From Spirosoma sordidisoli (lineage in GTDB: Bacteria > Bacteroidota > Bacteroidia > Cytophagales > Spirosomataceae), in the NCBI RefSeq assembly GCF_004138325.1, contig NZ_SBLB01000004.1:620001-684000 (forward strand): a DNA stretch of 64,000 nt. Reading direction: 5' to 3'. The translations under genes were made by a program, and so were the position numbers. Below are positions 30,554-39,069 of the stretch, piece by piece. The notes under the pieces are model-generated. The model saw only the letters and a list, made by a program, of their open reading frames with translations, had not been told where the DNA came from and made no database searches. Every line of letters begins with the position of its first letter. The first letter of the stretch is position 1.

Positions 30554-30665
30554 TCAACCGACTAACATACGTAAGCTCCGCTGGCGTGTATCAGCCGTTG
30601 TTCGGTTGGCGTTTGGTATCTATCTTGCCCACACTAAACCACCCACACGCCAAACCTACCTGACC

Positions 30666-32036
30666 ATGGATGAGGATGAAATCTCGTCGTCACTCTTTAC
30701 GCTGCTGATCATCTGGCAGACAAGGCGATTTCTTGATACAAAAAATCGGGTTCCTCAATGGGACTGGTGGCTCAAGAACTACTGGTTTATCAACGTTGCC
30801 CTGATCGGTCTCAGCACCGTTACCGACGAGGACTTTCCGCTCCGCCTGATCTGGCTGATTGCCCTGGGCATGGTCGGCTATACGGTCCACCTGCTTAGCC
30901 CCAACCAGGCCGCCCGTACGGCCTTCCTGGCGGTAGCGCCGTTCATGGTCCTGATGTCTGTTTTCAAAGTCATCGAGGACCTGTTTCCGAAGTTTGCCAA
31001 AACATACGACAACTTCATTGACTCGGCCGTCAGCTTTTCGCTGATCTGGCTTGTTGCCTTCCTGATTGTGGCCAGCCGCCAGAAAAAAGCGCTGATCAAG
31101 CTGGAACAGGAACGTGAGATCGAAGCGGCCGAACGACGAAAAATTGAGGCCCGCAAGCAGGAACTCGAGTACCTGGTGGCCCAGCGTACGGCCGAAATTA
31201 CCAGTCAGAAAGAAGAGCTGGAACAGGCGCTGACCGAGCTGAAAGCGACCCAGAACCAGCTCATCCACAGCGAGAAAATGGCGTCGCTGGGTGAGCTGAC
31301 GGCCGGCATCGCCCACGAGATCCAGAACCCCCTCAACTTCGTCAACAACTTCGCCGAGGTATCCGTCGAGCTCATCGACGAAATCGCCGACGAGCACCAC
31401 AAACCAAACCCCGACCCCCAGCTCACCGACGAGCTGCTGACCGACCTGCGCCAGAACCTGCAGAAGATCAGCCAGCACGGCAGCCGGGCTTCCAGCATTG
31501 TCAGGGGCATGCTCCAGCACAGCCGGGCCTCCAGCGGCCAGCGCGAGCCGACCGATCTGAACGCGCTCTGCGAGGAGTACTTGCGGCTGGCCTACCACGG
31601 CCTGCGAGCTAAAGACAAAACATTCAACGCCAGTTTCAGCGCTGAACTCGACGCCAGCCTCGGCCTCGTGACGGTTGTTCCCCAGGACCTGGGCCGGGTG
31701 CTGCTCAACCTCTACACCAACGCCTTCTACGCCGTTCAGAGCCGGCAGAAAGCTGAACAGGGGCAGACCAGTTCGTACCAGCCTACCGTAACGGTTACGA
31801 CCGAATGCGTTGGTAACGAAGTCCGGATTCGGGTTCGGGACAACGGCGTTGGTATGCCCGAGTCGATCCTGACCAAGATTTTTCAGCCATTTTTCACCAC
31901 CAAACCCACCGGCGAAGGAACCGGACTGGGCCTGTCTCTGTCCTACGACATCATTACTAAGGGACACGGTGGTACAATAGAAGTCAAAAGCCGCGAAGGC
32001 GAAGGCACCGAGTTTATTATCGAACTACCCGCCTAG
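30666..32036 (+). CDS. Membrane-bound sensor histidine kinase
   Basis: 456 residues from the ATG at 30666; a frame open further upstream overlaps the previous gene and lacks homology. Residues ~10-140 contain four or so hydrophobic helices without a clear periplasmic sensor. Then come a long coiled coil (~140-205, with LIKLEQEREIEAAERRKIEARKQ split by turns) and the kinase core: [12 protein letters not shown] with phospho-acceptor His217, N box [10 protein letters not shown]1 DNGVGMP, F box [16 protein letters not shown]. The core is nearly identical in DNA sequence to that of the next gene. Likely partners are the two receiver proteins just downstream. Confidence 0.9.
   Translation: MDEDEISSSLFTLLIIWQTRRFLDTKNRVPQWDWWLKNYWFINVALIGLSTVTDEDFPLRLIWLIALGMVGYTVHLLSPNQAARTAFLAVAPFMVLMSVFKVIEDLFPKFAKTYDNFIDSAVSFSLIWLVAFLIVASRQKKALIKLEQEREIEAAERRKIEARKQELEYLVAQRTAEITSQKEELEQALTELKATQNQLIHSEKMASLGELTAGIAHEIQNPLNFVNNFAEVSVELIDEIADEHHKPNPDPQLTDELLTDLRQNLQKISQHGSRASSIVRGMLQHSRASSGQREPTDLNALCEEYLRLAYHGLRAKDKTFNASFSAELDASLGLVTVVPQDLGRVLLNLYTNAFYAVQSRQKAEQGQTSSYQPTVTVTTECVGNEVRIRVRDNGVGMPESILTKIFQPFFTTKPTGEGTGLGLSLSYDIITKGHGGTIEVKSREGEGTEFIIELPA
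31282..31640 (+). repeat. Kinase-core segment duplicated at 33391-33749
   Basis: About 355 bp covering the dimerisation/phospho-acceptor region differs from the copy in the next gene at only about eight positions, mostly third-codon changes. Identity falls sharply on either side. Further shared blocks occur at ~31690-31752/33796-33860 and ~31877-31960/33979-34062. Confidence 0.85.
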
Positions 32037-32048
32037 GTATATGCTCCT

Positions 32049-34139
32049 ATGAGAAGACAATGGCTGCTTGGTGTTACCTGCTTGCTGCTCCTGACCCTGG
32101 GCTATCGGGTACGGGCGCAGGACTCGCTGATCAGGGCGCTCACCCGGCAGCTGGCGATTACCAAAACCGATACTGGTCGGGTTAACCGGCTGATCGATCT
32201 GGCCAATGCCTCAACCGATACCAATCGAGTGTCGGCCCTTCAATATAGCAACGAGGCTCTGGCGCTCGCGCGCGCTATCAACTACAAGCCAGGCATCGCC
32301 ATGGCGCAGTTCACGCTGGGTCGGGCTTACAGCAACCTCAACAACTACGACCGGGCGGTATCGTATCTGAACGCAGCCGGCGATGGCTTCAGCCAGTTGC
32401 AGGATAGCCTGGGGGTGGCCCGGGTCCAGAGCCGACTCGCCTGGGTAAGCATTCAGCGGGGCGACTATGCCACCGCCTTTGAACTGGGCCAGCAGAGCCT
32501 GCGCGTTGCTGAACAACGGAACGACCTGCTGCTGATTCGACAGACGCATTCTCACCTGGGTTCCCTCCATATTCTGCTTGGCGATTATACCCTGGCCCTC
32601 GAGTTCCTGACAACCGCCATGGATGAACACGAGCGGGCTAACGACCTCAGAAGCGTATGCCGAACCCTGAACGCCCTTGGCGAACTGTACCGGCTGAAAG
32701 GCGACCCGGAAAAAGCGCAGAACTACTACGACAAATCGATCCGGCTGGCCGAATCGCTCCAGAACCCACTGCTACGGGCAGAGGCCGAGAGTAATCTGGC
32801 GGCCGTAGAAACGGAGCAGGGTCAGCCCCTGGCGGCTATCCGAACCGCCCACCGGTCGCTTCGGGTGCTGCTGGCCGAAGGAGCCTACGAGGTAATTGCC
32901 TGGGCGCAGACGGTGATGGCCCGGGCGCAGCTGGCCACCAACCGGGCCGACAGCGCCGTCTATTACGGGCAGAAGAGCTGGAACCTCAGCCGGCAAATTG
33001 GCTATAAGGAAGTTATCCGGGATGCCAGCCAGATACTGGCGCAGTCTTACGCCCGGCAAAATGACTACCAGCGCGCTTACCAGTATCAGCAGACATTCAT
33101 AGCCTACAACGACACCCTGCTGGGCGCCCAGACCCGGCAGCAGCTAACCATTCTTCAGCAGAACGCCAAGGCAGCCGAACAGCAGGCCGCGGCCATTTTG
33201 CAGGCCGAAGAAGACCAACGACAACAGCAACGGCTGATCGGGGCGCTGATCGGGCTGGGATTACTGGGCGTTGTGGCCCTCGTTTTATGGCGTAGCAACC
33301 GCCAGCAGACCCGTACCAATGCCCAGCTCCGGCAGCAGCAGGCCGAACTGAAGGCCGCCCAGAACCAGCTCATTCAGCAGGAAAAGCTGGCCTCGCTGGG
33401 TGAGCTGACGGCCGGCATCGCCCACGAGATCCAGAACCCCCTCAACTTCGTCAACAACTTCGCCGAGGTCTCCGTCGAACTCATCGACGAAATCGCCGAC
33501 GAGCACCACAAACCAAACCCCGACCCCCAGCTCACCGACGAGCTGCTGACCGACCTGCGCCAGAACCTACAGAAGATCAGCCAGCACGGCGGCCGGGCTT
33601 CCAGCATTGTCAGGGGCATGCTCCAGCACAGCCGGGCCTCCAGCGGCCAGCGCGAGCCGACCGATCTGAACGCGCTTTGCGAGGAGTACTTGCGGCTGGC
33701 CTACCACGGCCTGCGGGCTAAAGACAAAACCTTTAACGCCAGTTTTCAGGTTGATCCGGACCCGGCGCTGGGTCCGGTACAGGTGATGCCTCAGGATCTG
33801 GGCCGGGTGCTGCTCAACCTCTACACCAACGCCTTCTACGCCGTTCAGAGCCGGCAGAAAACCACGCCGACGGCTGGCTACCAACCCGAAGTAACGGCCC
33901 AGGTTCGACTGGAAAATGACCAGGCCGTTATCCGGATTCGGGATAACGGTACCGGGATTCCGGCCGCGCTGCTCTCCAAGATTTTTCAGCCGTTTTTCAC
34001 CACCAAACCCACCGGCGAAGGAACCGGGCTGGGCCTGTCGCTGGCCTACGATATCATTACCAAAGGGCACGGCGGTACCCTGGACGTTGACAGCCACGAA
34101 GGACAGGGTACAACATTTACCCTTAAACTACCGACCTGA
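32049..34139 (+). CDS. TPR-containing sensor histidine kinase
   Basis: 696 residues. Signal peptide or anchor [24 protein letters not shown], a periplasmic array of TPR units (~40-340; for example ALAIAINY-like A/A/G patterning in [23 protein letters not shown]), a long helix, a membrane segment (~395-415, [19 protein letters not shown]), a coiled coil, then HisKA/HATPase: GIAHEIQNP with His459, [32 protein letters not shown]. The architecture is common in Bacteroidetes. Only 12 bp follow the previous kinase gene, so they are co-transcribed. Its core is almost a copy of that kinase. Confidence 0.93.
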   Translation: MRRQWLLGVTCLLLLTLGYRVRAQDSLIRALTRQLAITKTDTGRVNRLIDLANASTDTNRVSALQYSNEALALARAINYKPGIAMAQFTLGRAYSNLNNYDRAVSYLNAAGDGFSQLQDSLGVARVQSRLAWVSIQRGDYATAFELGQQSLRVAEQRNDLLLIRQTHSHLGSLHILLGDYTLALEFLTTAMDEHERANDLRSVCRTLNALGELYRLKGDPEKAQNYYDKSIRLAESLQNPLLRAEAESNLAAVETEQGQPLAAIRTAHRSLRVLLAEGAYEVIAWAQTVMARAQLATNRADSAVYYGQKSWNLSRQIGYKEVIRDASQILAQSYARQNDYQRAYQYQQTFIAYNDTLLGAQTRQQLTILQQNAKAAEQQAAAILQAEEDQRQQQRLIGALIGLGLLGVVALVLWRSNRQQTRTNAQLRQQQAELKAAQNQLIQQEKLASLGELTAGIAHEIQNPLNFVNNFAEVSVELIDEIADEHHKPNPDPQLTDELLTDLRQNLQKISQHGGRASSIVRGMLQHSRASSGQREPTDLNALCEEYLRLAYHGLRAKDKTFNASFQVDPDPALGPVQVMPQDLGRVLLNLYTNAFYAVQSRQKTTPTAGYQPEVTAQVRLENDQAVIRIRDNGTGIPAALLSKIFQPFFTTKPTGEGTGLGLSLAYDIITKGHGGTLDVDSHEGQGTTFTLKLPT

Positions 34140-34165
34140 CGGCACCACGCTGCCCACAAACCGCT

Positions 34166-34173
34166 TATCTTTG
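34166..34173 (+). promoter_or_regulatory. Putative -7 box of the receiver operon
   Basis: TATCTTTG, perfect TAnnTTTG, 16 bp before the ATG of the receiver gene, in the 50-bp gap after the TPR kinase. It would give the receiver/cyclase pair its own short-leader transcript. No clear -33 TTG. Confidence 0.45.
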
Positions 34174-34189
34174 ACTAACTCGATCTGCC

Positions 34190-34567
34190 ATGAAAATATT
34201 AGTTGTTGACGACGAACCAGACGTAAAAGATTTGTTTGAGCAGCGGTTTCGACGCGAAGTTCGGAATGGTGAGTTTGAACTGGCCTTTGCCAACTCGGGC
34301 GAAGAAGCCATAACCTATTTGTCGAGTAGGCCCTCAGAAGTAGTGCTGATTCTGTCGGACATCAACATGCCCGGCATGAGCGGTTTCGAGCTGTTACGGC
34401 ATATCCGGGCCGACTTCAACGCTCCGCCCCCGCCCGTTGTCATGATGATTACGGCCTATGGCGATCCCGAATCGCAGCAGCAGGCGGCTACACTCGGGGC
34501 CAACGATTTCCTGACCAAGCCGCTCGACTTCACTGTACTTAAAGAAAAACTTCGCACCATTGCATGA
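34190..34567 (+). CDS. Stand-alone response regulator receiver
   Basis: 125 residues, one CheY-like receiver and nothing else. Acidic pocket VVDDEP, phospho-acceptor Asp57 in [13 protein letters not shown], conserved Thr/Ala region MMITAYGD, and Lys in DFLTKPLDF. With no output domain it must act by protein contact or as a phosphate relay or sink. Its stop codon overlaps the start of the receiver-cyclase gene (ATGA), so translation is coupled. The two kinases immediately upstream are the obvious phosphodonors. Confidence 0.93.
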   Translation: MKILVVDDEPDVKDLFEQRFRREVRNGEFELAFANSGEEAITYLSSRPSEVVLILSDINMPGMSGFELLRHIRADFNAPPPPVVMMITAYGDPESQQQAATLGANDFLTKPLDFTVLKEKLRTIA

Positions 34568-35610
34568 AAGCGAAAATATTGGTGGTTGACGACGAAACCG
34601 ATCTTGAACTCCTCATCAAGCAGAAGTTTCGGCGTCAGATTCGTGAAAAACAGTACGAGTTTGTATTTGCCCACGATGGCAACGAAGCGCTTACGCTGAT
34701 CGACCAGCAGCCCGATATCGATATGGTACTGACCGATATCAACATGCCCGGTATGGATGGGCTGACGCTGCTGATCCGGCTCCATGAGACAAATCCAATG
34801 CTCAAAGCCGTTATCGTGTCGGCCTATGGCGACATGGATAACATTCGTACCGCCATGAACCGGGGGGCTTTTGATTTCGTAACCAAGCCGGTCAACTTCG
34901 AAGACCTTGAGGTGACGATGGAGAAAACAATGGCCTACATCGGCCAGCTCCGCCAGACCTTGCAGGCGATTAAGGAAAACAATATTCTGCGGATGTACGT
35001 CGACGAGTCGGTGCTGACGTTCATGAGCCGCGCGGAATTTGAAACCTCCCTTCTGGCCAGCGAAACCGTAACGGCCACCGTCATGTTCATCGACATCTGC
35101 GGTTTTACGGCTATTGCCGAACGCGAAACGGCCGATACCGTAGTCAGGCTGGTAAACCGGTATTTCGACGTGATGGTCAAGGAGATCATTGCGCAGAGCG
35201 GCCACGTCGATAAGTTCATGGGCGATGCCGTGATGGCCGTATTCCGGGGCGACTACCACCTCGACCGGGCCATCGAAGCCGCGCTGGGCGTTCGCGCGCA
35301 GATCGCTTCGCTGGAAGACAACCTGCCTCATCATACCAGCTACCACCCGCAGGTGGCCATCGGCATCAACACGGGCGAGATGGTTTCGGGGAACATCGGC
35401 TCAACGGCGCTCCGGCGGCTCGACTACACCGTCATCGGCGACACCGTCAATACGGCCCAGCGCCTGCAGTCGGTGGCCCGGGCGGGGCAGATTGTCATCA
35501 CCGAAGCGGCTCAGCAACAGGTAGCCGAGTCGTTCACCTGCGAGCCTCTCGGTGAAGCCACCCTCAAGAATAAAGCAGCCCCGGTTATGATTTACAATGT
35601 AATGGGCTAA
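34564..35610 (+). CDS. Receiver-linked class III adenylate cyclase
   Basis: 348 residues. The receiver (~1-120) has VVDDET, phospho-acceptor Asp58 in [12 protein letters not shown], and Lys in [10 protein letters not shown] helical linker leads to a class III cyclase domain (~165-345). Metal aspartates are Asp177 (MFIDICGFT) and Asp221 ([12 protein letters not shown]). Adenine-specifying Lys217 and Asp288 (RLDYTVIGD) and transition-state Asn296 and Arg300 (VNTAQR) are all present, so it should make cAMP rather than cGMP. Phosphorylation by a neighbouring kinase probably controls activity. A terminator follows. Confidence 0.93.
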   Translation: MKAKILVVDDETDLELLIKQKFRRQIREKQYEFVFAHDGNEALTLIDQQPDIDMVLTDINMPGMDGLTLLIRLHETNPMLKAVIVSAYGDMDNIRTAMNRGAFDFVTKPVNFEDLEVTMEKTMAYIGQLRQTLQAIKENNILRMYVDESVLTFMSRAEFETSLLASETVTATVMFIDICGFTAIAERETADTVVRLVNRYFDVMVKEIIAQSGHVDKFMGDAVMAVFRGDYHLDRAIEAALGVRAQIASLEDNLPHHTSYHPQVAIGINTGEMVSGNIGSTALRRLDYTVIGDTVNTAQRLQSVARAGQIVITEAAQQQVAESFTCEPLGEATLKNKAAPVMIYNVMG

Positions 35611-35624
35611 ACCGAGCCCGGCCA

Positions 35625-35668
35625 GAAGCGGGAAGAAGCGGGAACAGTCCGGCCTCTTCCCGCTTTTT
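35625..35668 (+). terminator. Terminator of the receiver-cyclase operon
   Basis: 10-bp stem agcgggaaga/tcttcccgct (35627-35636, 35655-35664) followed by TTTT. The left arm sequence occurs twice in tandem. Confidence 0.7.
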
Positions 35669-35670
35669 GT

Positions 35671-36909
35671 TTACTCTTCGGCCAGCGTCCGGGAGATGTT
35701 CATGCGGTAAACGCCCAGGGCAGGCAGGGCCGCAGCCAGGAGTCCGATCAGCAACGCTACGCCCAGCAGGGTCCACTCTTCGGGCAGGATGCCAAAAGCC
35801 GCCAGGTTGTAATGATATTCGGAGGACACACTCGTCGAGAAAAGCCATAAACCAACCCGGCTCAGCAGTATACCCAGCCCAAAGCCAATCAGCGCCAGCA
35901 CCAGCCCCTCGAGCAGGAGCATCATGAACAGCTGAACGCGGGTAGCGCCCATCGACAGCATCAGGGCCATTTCGTAGCGCCTTTCTTTCAGTGAGTTATA
36001 CAGAGACACGAACACGCTGACCCCGGAAATCAGCATGATGACAATGGCCAGGCCCCGCAGCGTTTCGACGCCTACGCCGAGCAGGGAAAACAGCCGGTTC
36101 ACCTCAATATTGGGCAGGGCCGCCTGTAGTTTGGAGTTCTGGTTGATACCCCGCGCCAGCATCATACCCAGCGGGTTCCGAAACTTGATAAGCATACTCG
36201 TAATCTCACGCGGTTCCTCTTCGTGCGCTTCGCCGTCTTCGTGGGCTTCGCCTTCGTGATGATCTTCGTCGTGGTGCTCCTCACCGGCTTCGTGGTGTCC
36301 ATGGATAGCCCAGACGCTCGAAACGGGAGTCAGGATGAGCTGATCCGTAACGGTATTGGTTCCGTTCAGGATGCCTACTACCTTGTATTTCGAGTCGGCA
36401 TGTTCTTCGCCCTCATCGTCCAGCCCATGCGAGCTGGCAAACGTATCGCCGAGTTTCAGCCCGGCCACTTCGGCAACCCTCGGCCCGATCACCACCTCCA
36501 GATCCTGTTTGAACAGCTGCCCCTGCGCCACGGTAGCGCCAAAATGATCGAGGTATTTTTTGTTCGTACCCACAATCCGGAACGAGCGGTAATTATCGCC
36601 CATGGCCAGCGGGATGGCCGTCTTGATCATCGGGTTGCGCGTCAGCCGTTCGGCCTCCTCGAGCGGGATATTCCCCACTGGCGCATCGACCTGGTAAATG
36701 CTCGACAGGATCAGTTGCAGCGGGCTACCCTTGGCGCCAATCACCATATCGATGCCACGGATGTTCCGCCGGAACTGATCGTCGAGCTGTTTATTCAGCA
36801 ACAGCAACAGCGAAATAATCGTGATCCCGAAGGTCATCAGCAGCCCGCTCAGAAAGCTGCTCAGGGGTTTGTCGGTAAGGTTACTCCAGCTGATTCGGAA
36901 AAGGTTCAT
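35671..36909 (-). CDS. FtsX-like ABC transporter permease with histidine-rich loop
   Basis: 412 residues with MacB/LolC topology: one N-terminal helix (~17-38), a large periplasmic domain (~40-275), and three C-terminal helices (~283-310, ~330-355, ~375-400) of the FtsX fold. The periplasmic domain carries a His/Glu/Asp-rich insertion at about 203-235 (HGHHEAGEEHH and HHEGEAHEDGEAHEEE), a likely divalent-metal-binding loop. The motif RYEMALMLSMGATRVQLF is the cytoplasmic coupling segment. No ATPase gene is adjacent in the window. It follows hemC by 63 bp on the same strand. Substrate unknown; metal-linked export is inference. Confidence 0.88.
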   Translation of the reverse strand: MNLFRISWSNLTDKPLSSFLSGLLMTFGITIISLLLLLNKQLDDQFRRNIRGIDMVIGAKGSPLQLILSSIYQVDAPVGNIPLEEAERLTRNPMIKTAIPLAMGDNYRSFRIVGTNKKYLDHFGATVAQGQLFKQDLEVVIGPRVAEVAGLKLGDTFASSHGLDDEGEEHADSKYKVVGILNGTNTVTDQLILTPVSSVWAIHGHHEAGEEHHDEDHHEGEAHEDGEAHEEEPREITSMLIKFRNPLGMMLARGINQNSKLQAALPNIEVNRLFSLLGVGVETLRGLAIVIMLISGVSVFVSLYNSLKERRYEMALMLSMGATRVQLFMMLLLEGLVLALIGFGLGILLSRVGLWLFSTSVSSEYHYNLAAFGILPEEWTLLGVALLIGLLAAALPALGVYRMNISRTLAEE

Positions 36910-36972
36910 GATTCGTCTGGTCAGGTTGTAGCGCTGGCTATGTATGGGCCCGCCAACCGGCTGGCCCGGCTT

Positions 36973-37902
36973 TTATTCACTCAGTTGATGCCGGATTGCC
37001 TGTAAAATAACGTCGCCCCCCTGTGCCAGAATGTGTTCAGCCAGAGCATGTCCGAGCCGTTCGGCGTCATGGGCCGGGCCGCTGTACGTTTCGCGCAGCA
37101 TGTCCTGCCCGTCGAGGCTGATTAGCCCACCTGTCAGGCTCAGCGTCTCCTCAGCGTAGGTAGCCAGGGCAAATACCGGAATGCTGCACCCGCCTTCGAG
37201 ACGGCGCAGGTAAGCCCGCTCGGCTTTCAGGGCAGCCTCGGTTGGTTCGTGGTTGGTCAGTCGGCGGATGGCTTCCTGTTTCCCGATAGCCAGTGTGCTG
37301 GCCGCTTCGATGGCTACGCTCCCCTGACCAACGGCGGGCGTAAACTCAGCAACCGGTAGCTGTTCGGCAATCAGATCATCGTACTGCATGCGGTGTACGC
37401 CCGCATAGGCCAGCAGCAGCGCATCGCACTGGCCTTCGTCGAGTTTGCGCAGCCGGGTCTGGAGGTTACCCCGCATGTCGACCACCCGGATGTGCGGACA
37501 AAAATGGCGCAGCATAGCCACCCGCCGGGTCGACGAGGTCCCGATCACAAACGGCTGTCCGCTGGTCAGCGACAGGGATGGATCACGGCTTACGAGGACA
37601 TCGTTCACCTGTTCACGCTCCGTAAAAGCGATAATACCCAGGTCAGCCGGCAGCGATGATTGCAGGTCTTTGGCGCTGTGCACGGCAATGTCGATCGTAC
37701 CGGCCCGGAGCTGATCTTCCAGCTCCTGCGTAAAAACGCCTTTGCTGCCGATTTTGGCCAGCGACCGATCCAGAATCTGATCCCCTTTTGTCTCGATCAG
37801 GACCAGCTCGGACGTAAGTCCGCCGGCTTGCAGTAAGGTCTGTATATAGTCCGCCTGCCACACGGCCAGGCGGCTGCTGCGGGTTCCAATTCGGATATGC
37901 AT
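36973..37902 (-). CDS. hemC: Hydroxymethylbilane synthase (porphobilinogen deaminase)
   Basis: Polymerises four porphobilinogens in haem and corrin synthesis. 309 residues. Signature segments: IRIGTRSSRLAVWQ at the start, LETKGD-like LIETKGDQ, the catalytic aspartate in HSAKDLQSSLP, arginine-rich GTSSTRRVAMLR, and the dipyrromethane-cofactor cysteine ~239 in RLEGGCSIPVFA. The start lies only a few bases from a perfect -7 box, so the transcript is almost leaderless. Possibly co-transcribed with the downstream permease. Confidence 0.95.
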   Translation of the reverse strand: MHIRIGTRSSRLAVWQADYIQTLLQAGGLTSELVLIETKGDQILDRSLAKIGSKGVFTQELEDQLRAGTIDIAVHSAKDLQSSLPADLGIIAFTEREQVNDVLVSRDPSLSLTSGQPFVIGTSSTRRVAMLRHFCPHIRVVDMRGNLQTRLRKLDEGQCDALLLAYAGVHRMQYDDLIAEQLPVAEFTPAVGQGSVAIEAASTLAIGKQEAIRRLTNHEPTEAALKAERAYLRRLEGGCSIPVFALATYAEETLSLTGGLISLDGQDMLRETYSGPAHDAERLGHALAEHILAQGGDVILQAIRHQLSE

Positions 37903-37925
37903 AATGCCGACAAAGATACGGCATT
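37903..37925 (-). promoter_or_regulatory. hemC promoter with flanking inverted repeat
   Basis: On the minus strand TATCTTTG (37911-37918), a perfect TAnnTTTG box. It is flanked symmetrically by aatgccg (37903-37909) and cggcatt (37919-37925). The dyad centred on the box looks like an operator. No convincing -33 TTG. Confidence 0.5.
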
Positions 37926-38204
37926 ACAAGCCGAAAAACAGGCTTCCTGCTGCGGCTTCCGTGCTGACGCTGTGTGGAATGTGAACCACAGAATCCCCAC
38001 AAACCGCGACAATCCTTATACACTCATGAGCGCTAATCGGTAACTGCCTTATTTAGGAAAATAGGGCAGGATCGCGTCAAAAAGGCATATAATGAGCCAA
38101 AAGGCGGCCAAATTCCTGACAGCCTGTCGGCTTTGGCGGGCCGAGGCCGCTTAGGCACGGGGTTTGTTTATCAAATAGTATCTGAACAGTAAACAGCAAC
38201 ACCT

Positions 38205-38612
38205 ATGAAAGCGATAGAAAATGTATTTCAGGGTACGGGCGGACAGATTGATTTGCTTAATACCTTATATGGCGGTTCGAGTCAGACAACGATGCAGGTT
38301 GAGCGAGAAGACGAACGGCTGGTAATTACGTTATCAGCTCCCGGTGTGCGTGCCAACGCGTTCAACGTGCTGGTCGAAGGCAGTAAACTCGTACTGTATA
38401 CCCTGCTGGTCAATACCTCGGTTACTCAGGATGAAGAAGGCGGCTCGCAGCGGCTGGCGGTACCCATGTTTCTGCGGGTGCTGGACATCCCGTCTTTTGT
38501 TGACGCCGACCAGATCGAAGCCATTCACGAACACGGTCAGGTAATGATTATGCTACCCTTCAAAGACGAAGAGCATCTGCATCGCCGGATCGACATCAAA
38601 GATCTTTTCTAG
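38205..38612 (+). CDS. Hsp20/alpha-crystallin-like protein
   Basis: 135 residues. The central ~90 residues fit a divergent small-heat-shock fold: MQVEREDERLVITLSAPGVRANAFNV followed by short beta strands and a closing EHGQVMIMLPFK. Small heat-shock proteins bind unfolding proteins without ATP. The usual A-x-x-x-N-G-V-L motif is not intact, so it may be a specialised member. The preceding ~300 bp (37903-38204) hold the hemC promoter and no gene. A strong terminator follows. Confidence 0.7.
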   Translation: MKAIENVFQGTGGQIDLLNTLYGGSSQTTMQVEREDERLVITLSAPGVRANAFNVLVEGSKLVLYTLLVNTSVTQDEEGGSQRLAVPMFLRVLDIPSFVDADQIEAIHEHGQVMIMLPFKDEEHLHRRIDIKDLF

Positions 38613-38667
38613 TGAATCAATCCATCCGGGACCTCTTTGCGTCCTGTAGCCTATAGATGAATACCCT

Positions 38668-38696
38668 GGTCGCTTTTACGAAAGCGACCTTTTTTT
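38668..38696 (+). terminator. Terminator of the Hsp20-like gene
   Basis: 9-bp stem ggtcgcttt/aaagcgacc (38668-38676, 38681-38689) with a 4-nt loop and a seven-T tract. Confidence 0.88.
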
Positions 38697-38772
38697 GTGC
38701 CCTGCATTTTGATACTGCCTCTTTGATAGGTGTTTAAGAAGGCAAACCCACGCAGACGCCGAATTTTTCACC

Positions 38773-39008
38773 CCCCAGCCCCCTAAAGGGGGAGCCGTCC
38801 GCGCCGAATGGGCTCCCCCTTTAGGGGGCTGGGGGACGAAAAGGCAGCCCATCTAGCCGACTAACGTCCGCAAGTATGTTCCCCAAACAAGCTCTAAAGG
38901 AGGAGCCGTCCGCGCCGACTGCCCCCCCTTTAGGGGGCTGGGGGGTACAAAGGGCAGCCTTTCGAGCCGACTAACGTCAGCAAATATCTTCCCCAAATGC
39001 CCCCTGAG
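38773..39008. repeat. Two tandem copies of a ~110-bp intergenic repeat
   Basis: Copy one at 38773-38880, copy two at 38881-38990, and a short third stub at 38991-39008. Each copy contains gccgtccgcgccga, ccctttagggggctgggg and gccgactaacgtc. Copy one is a strong palindrome (ccccagccccctaaagg against its complement); copy two has lost part of the left arm. The agccccctaaaggggg core resembles a palindrome seen between genes in many Bacteroidetes. No protein is encoded. Confidence 0.85.
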
Positions 39009-39069
39009 CTAGTCGGCCTGCCTGTTCATCTGGCCCAGATGCTATTCTACAGGAAAAGTCATTTAAGCA

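Noticed and set aside
30513-30665. Upstream extension of the first histidine kinase
   Set aside because: Overlaps the preceding gene, is Arg/Pro-rich with no homology, and the ATG at 30666 gives a normal membrane start.
38773-39008. CRISPR-like array
   Set aside because: Units are ~110 bp in direct contact with no unique spacers, and no cas genes are nearby.
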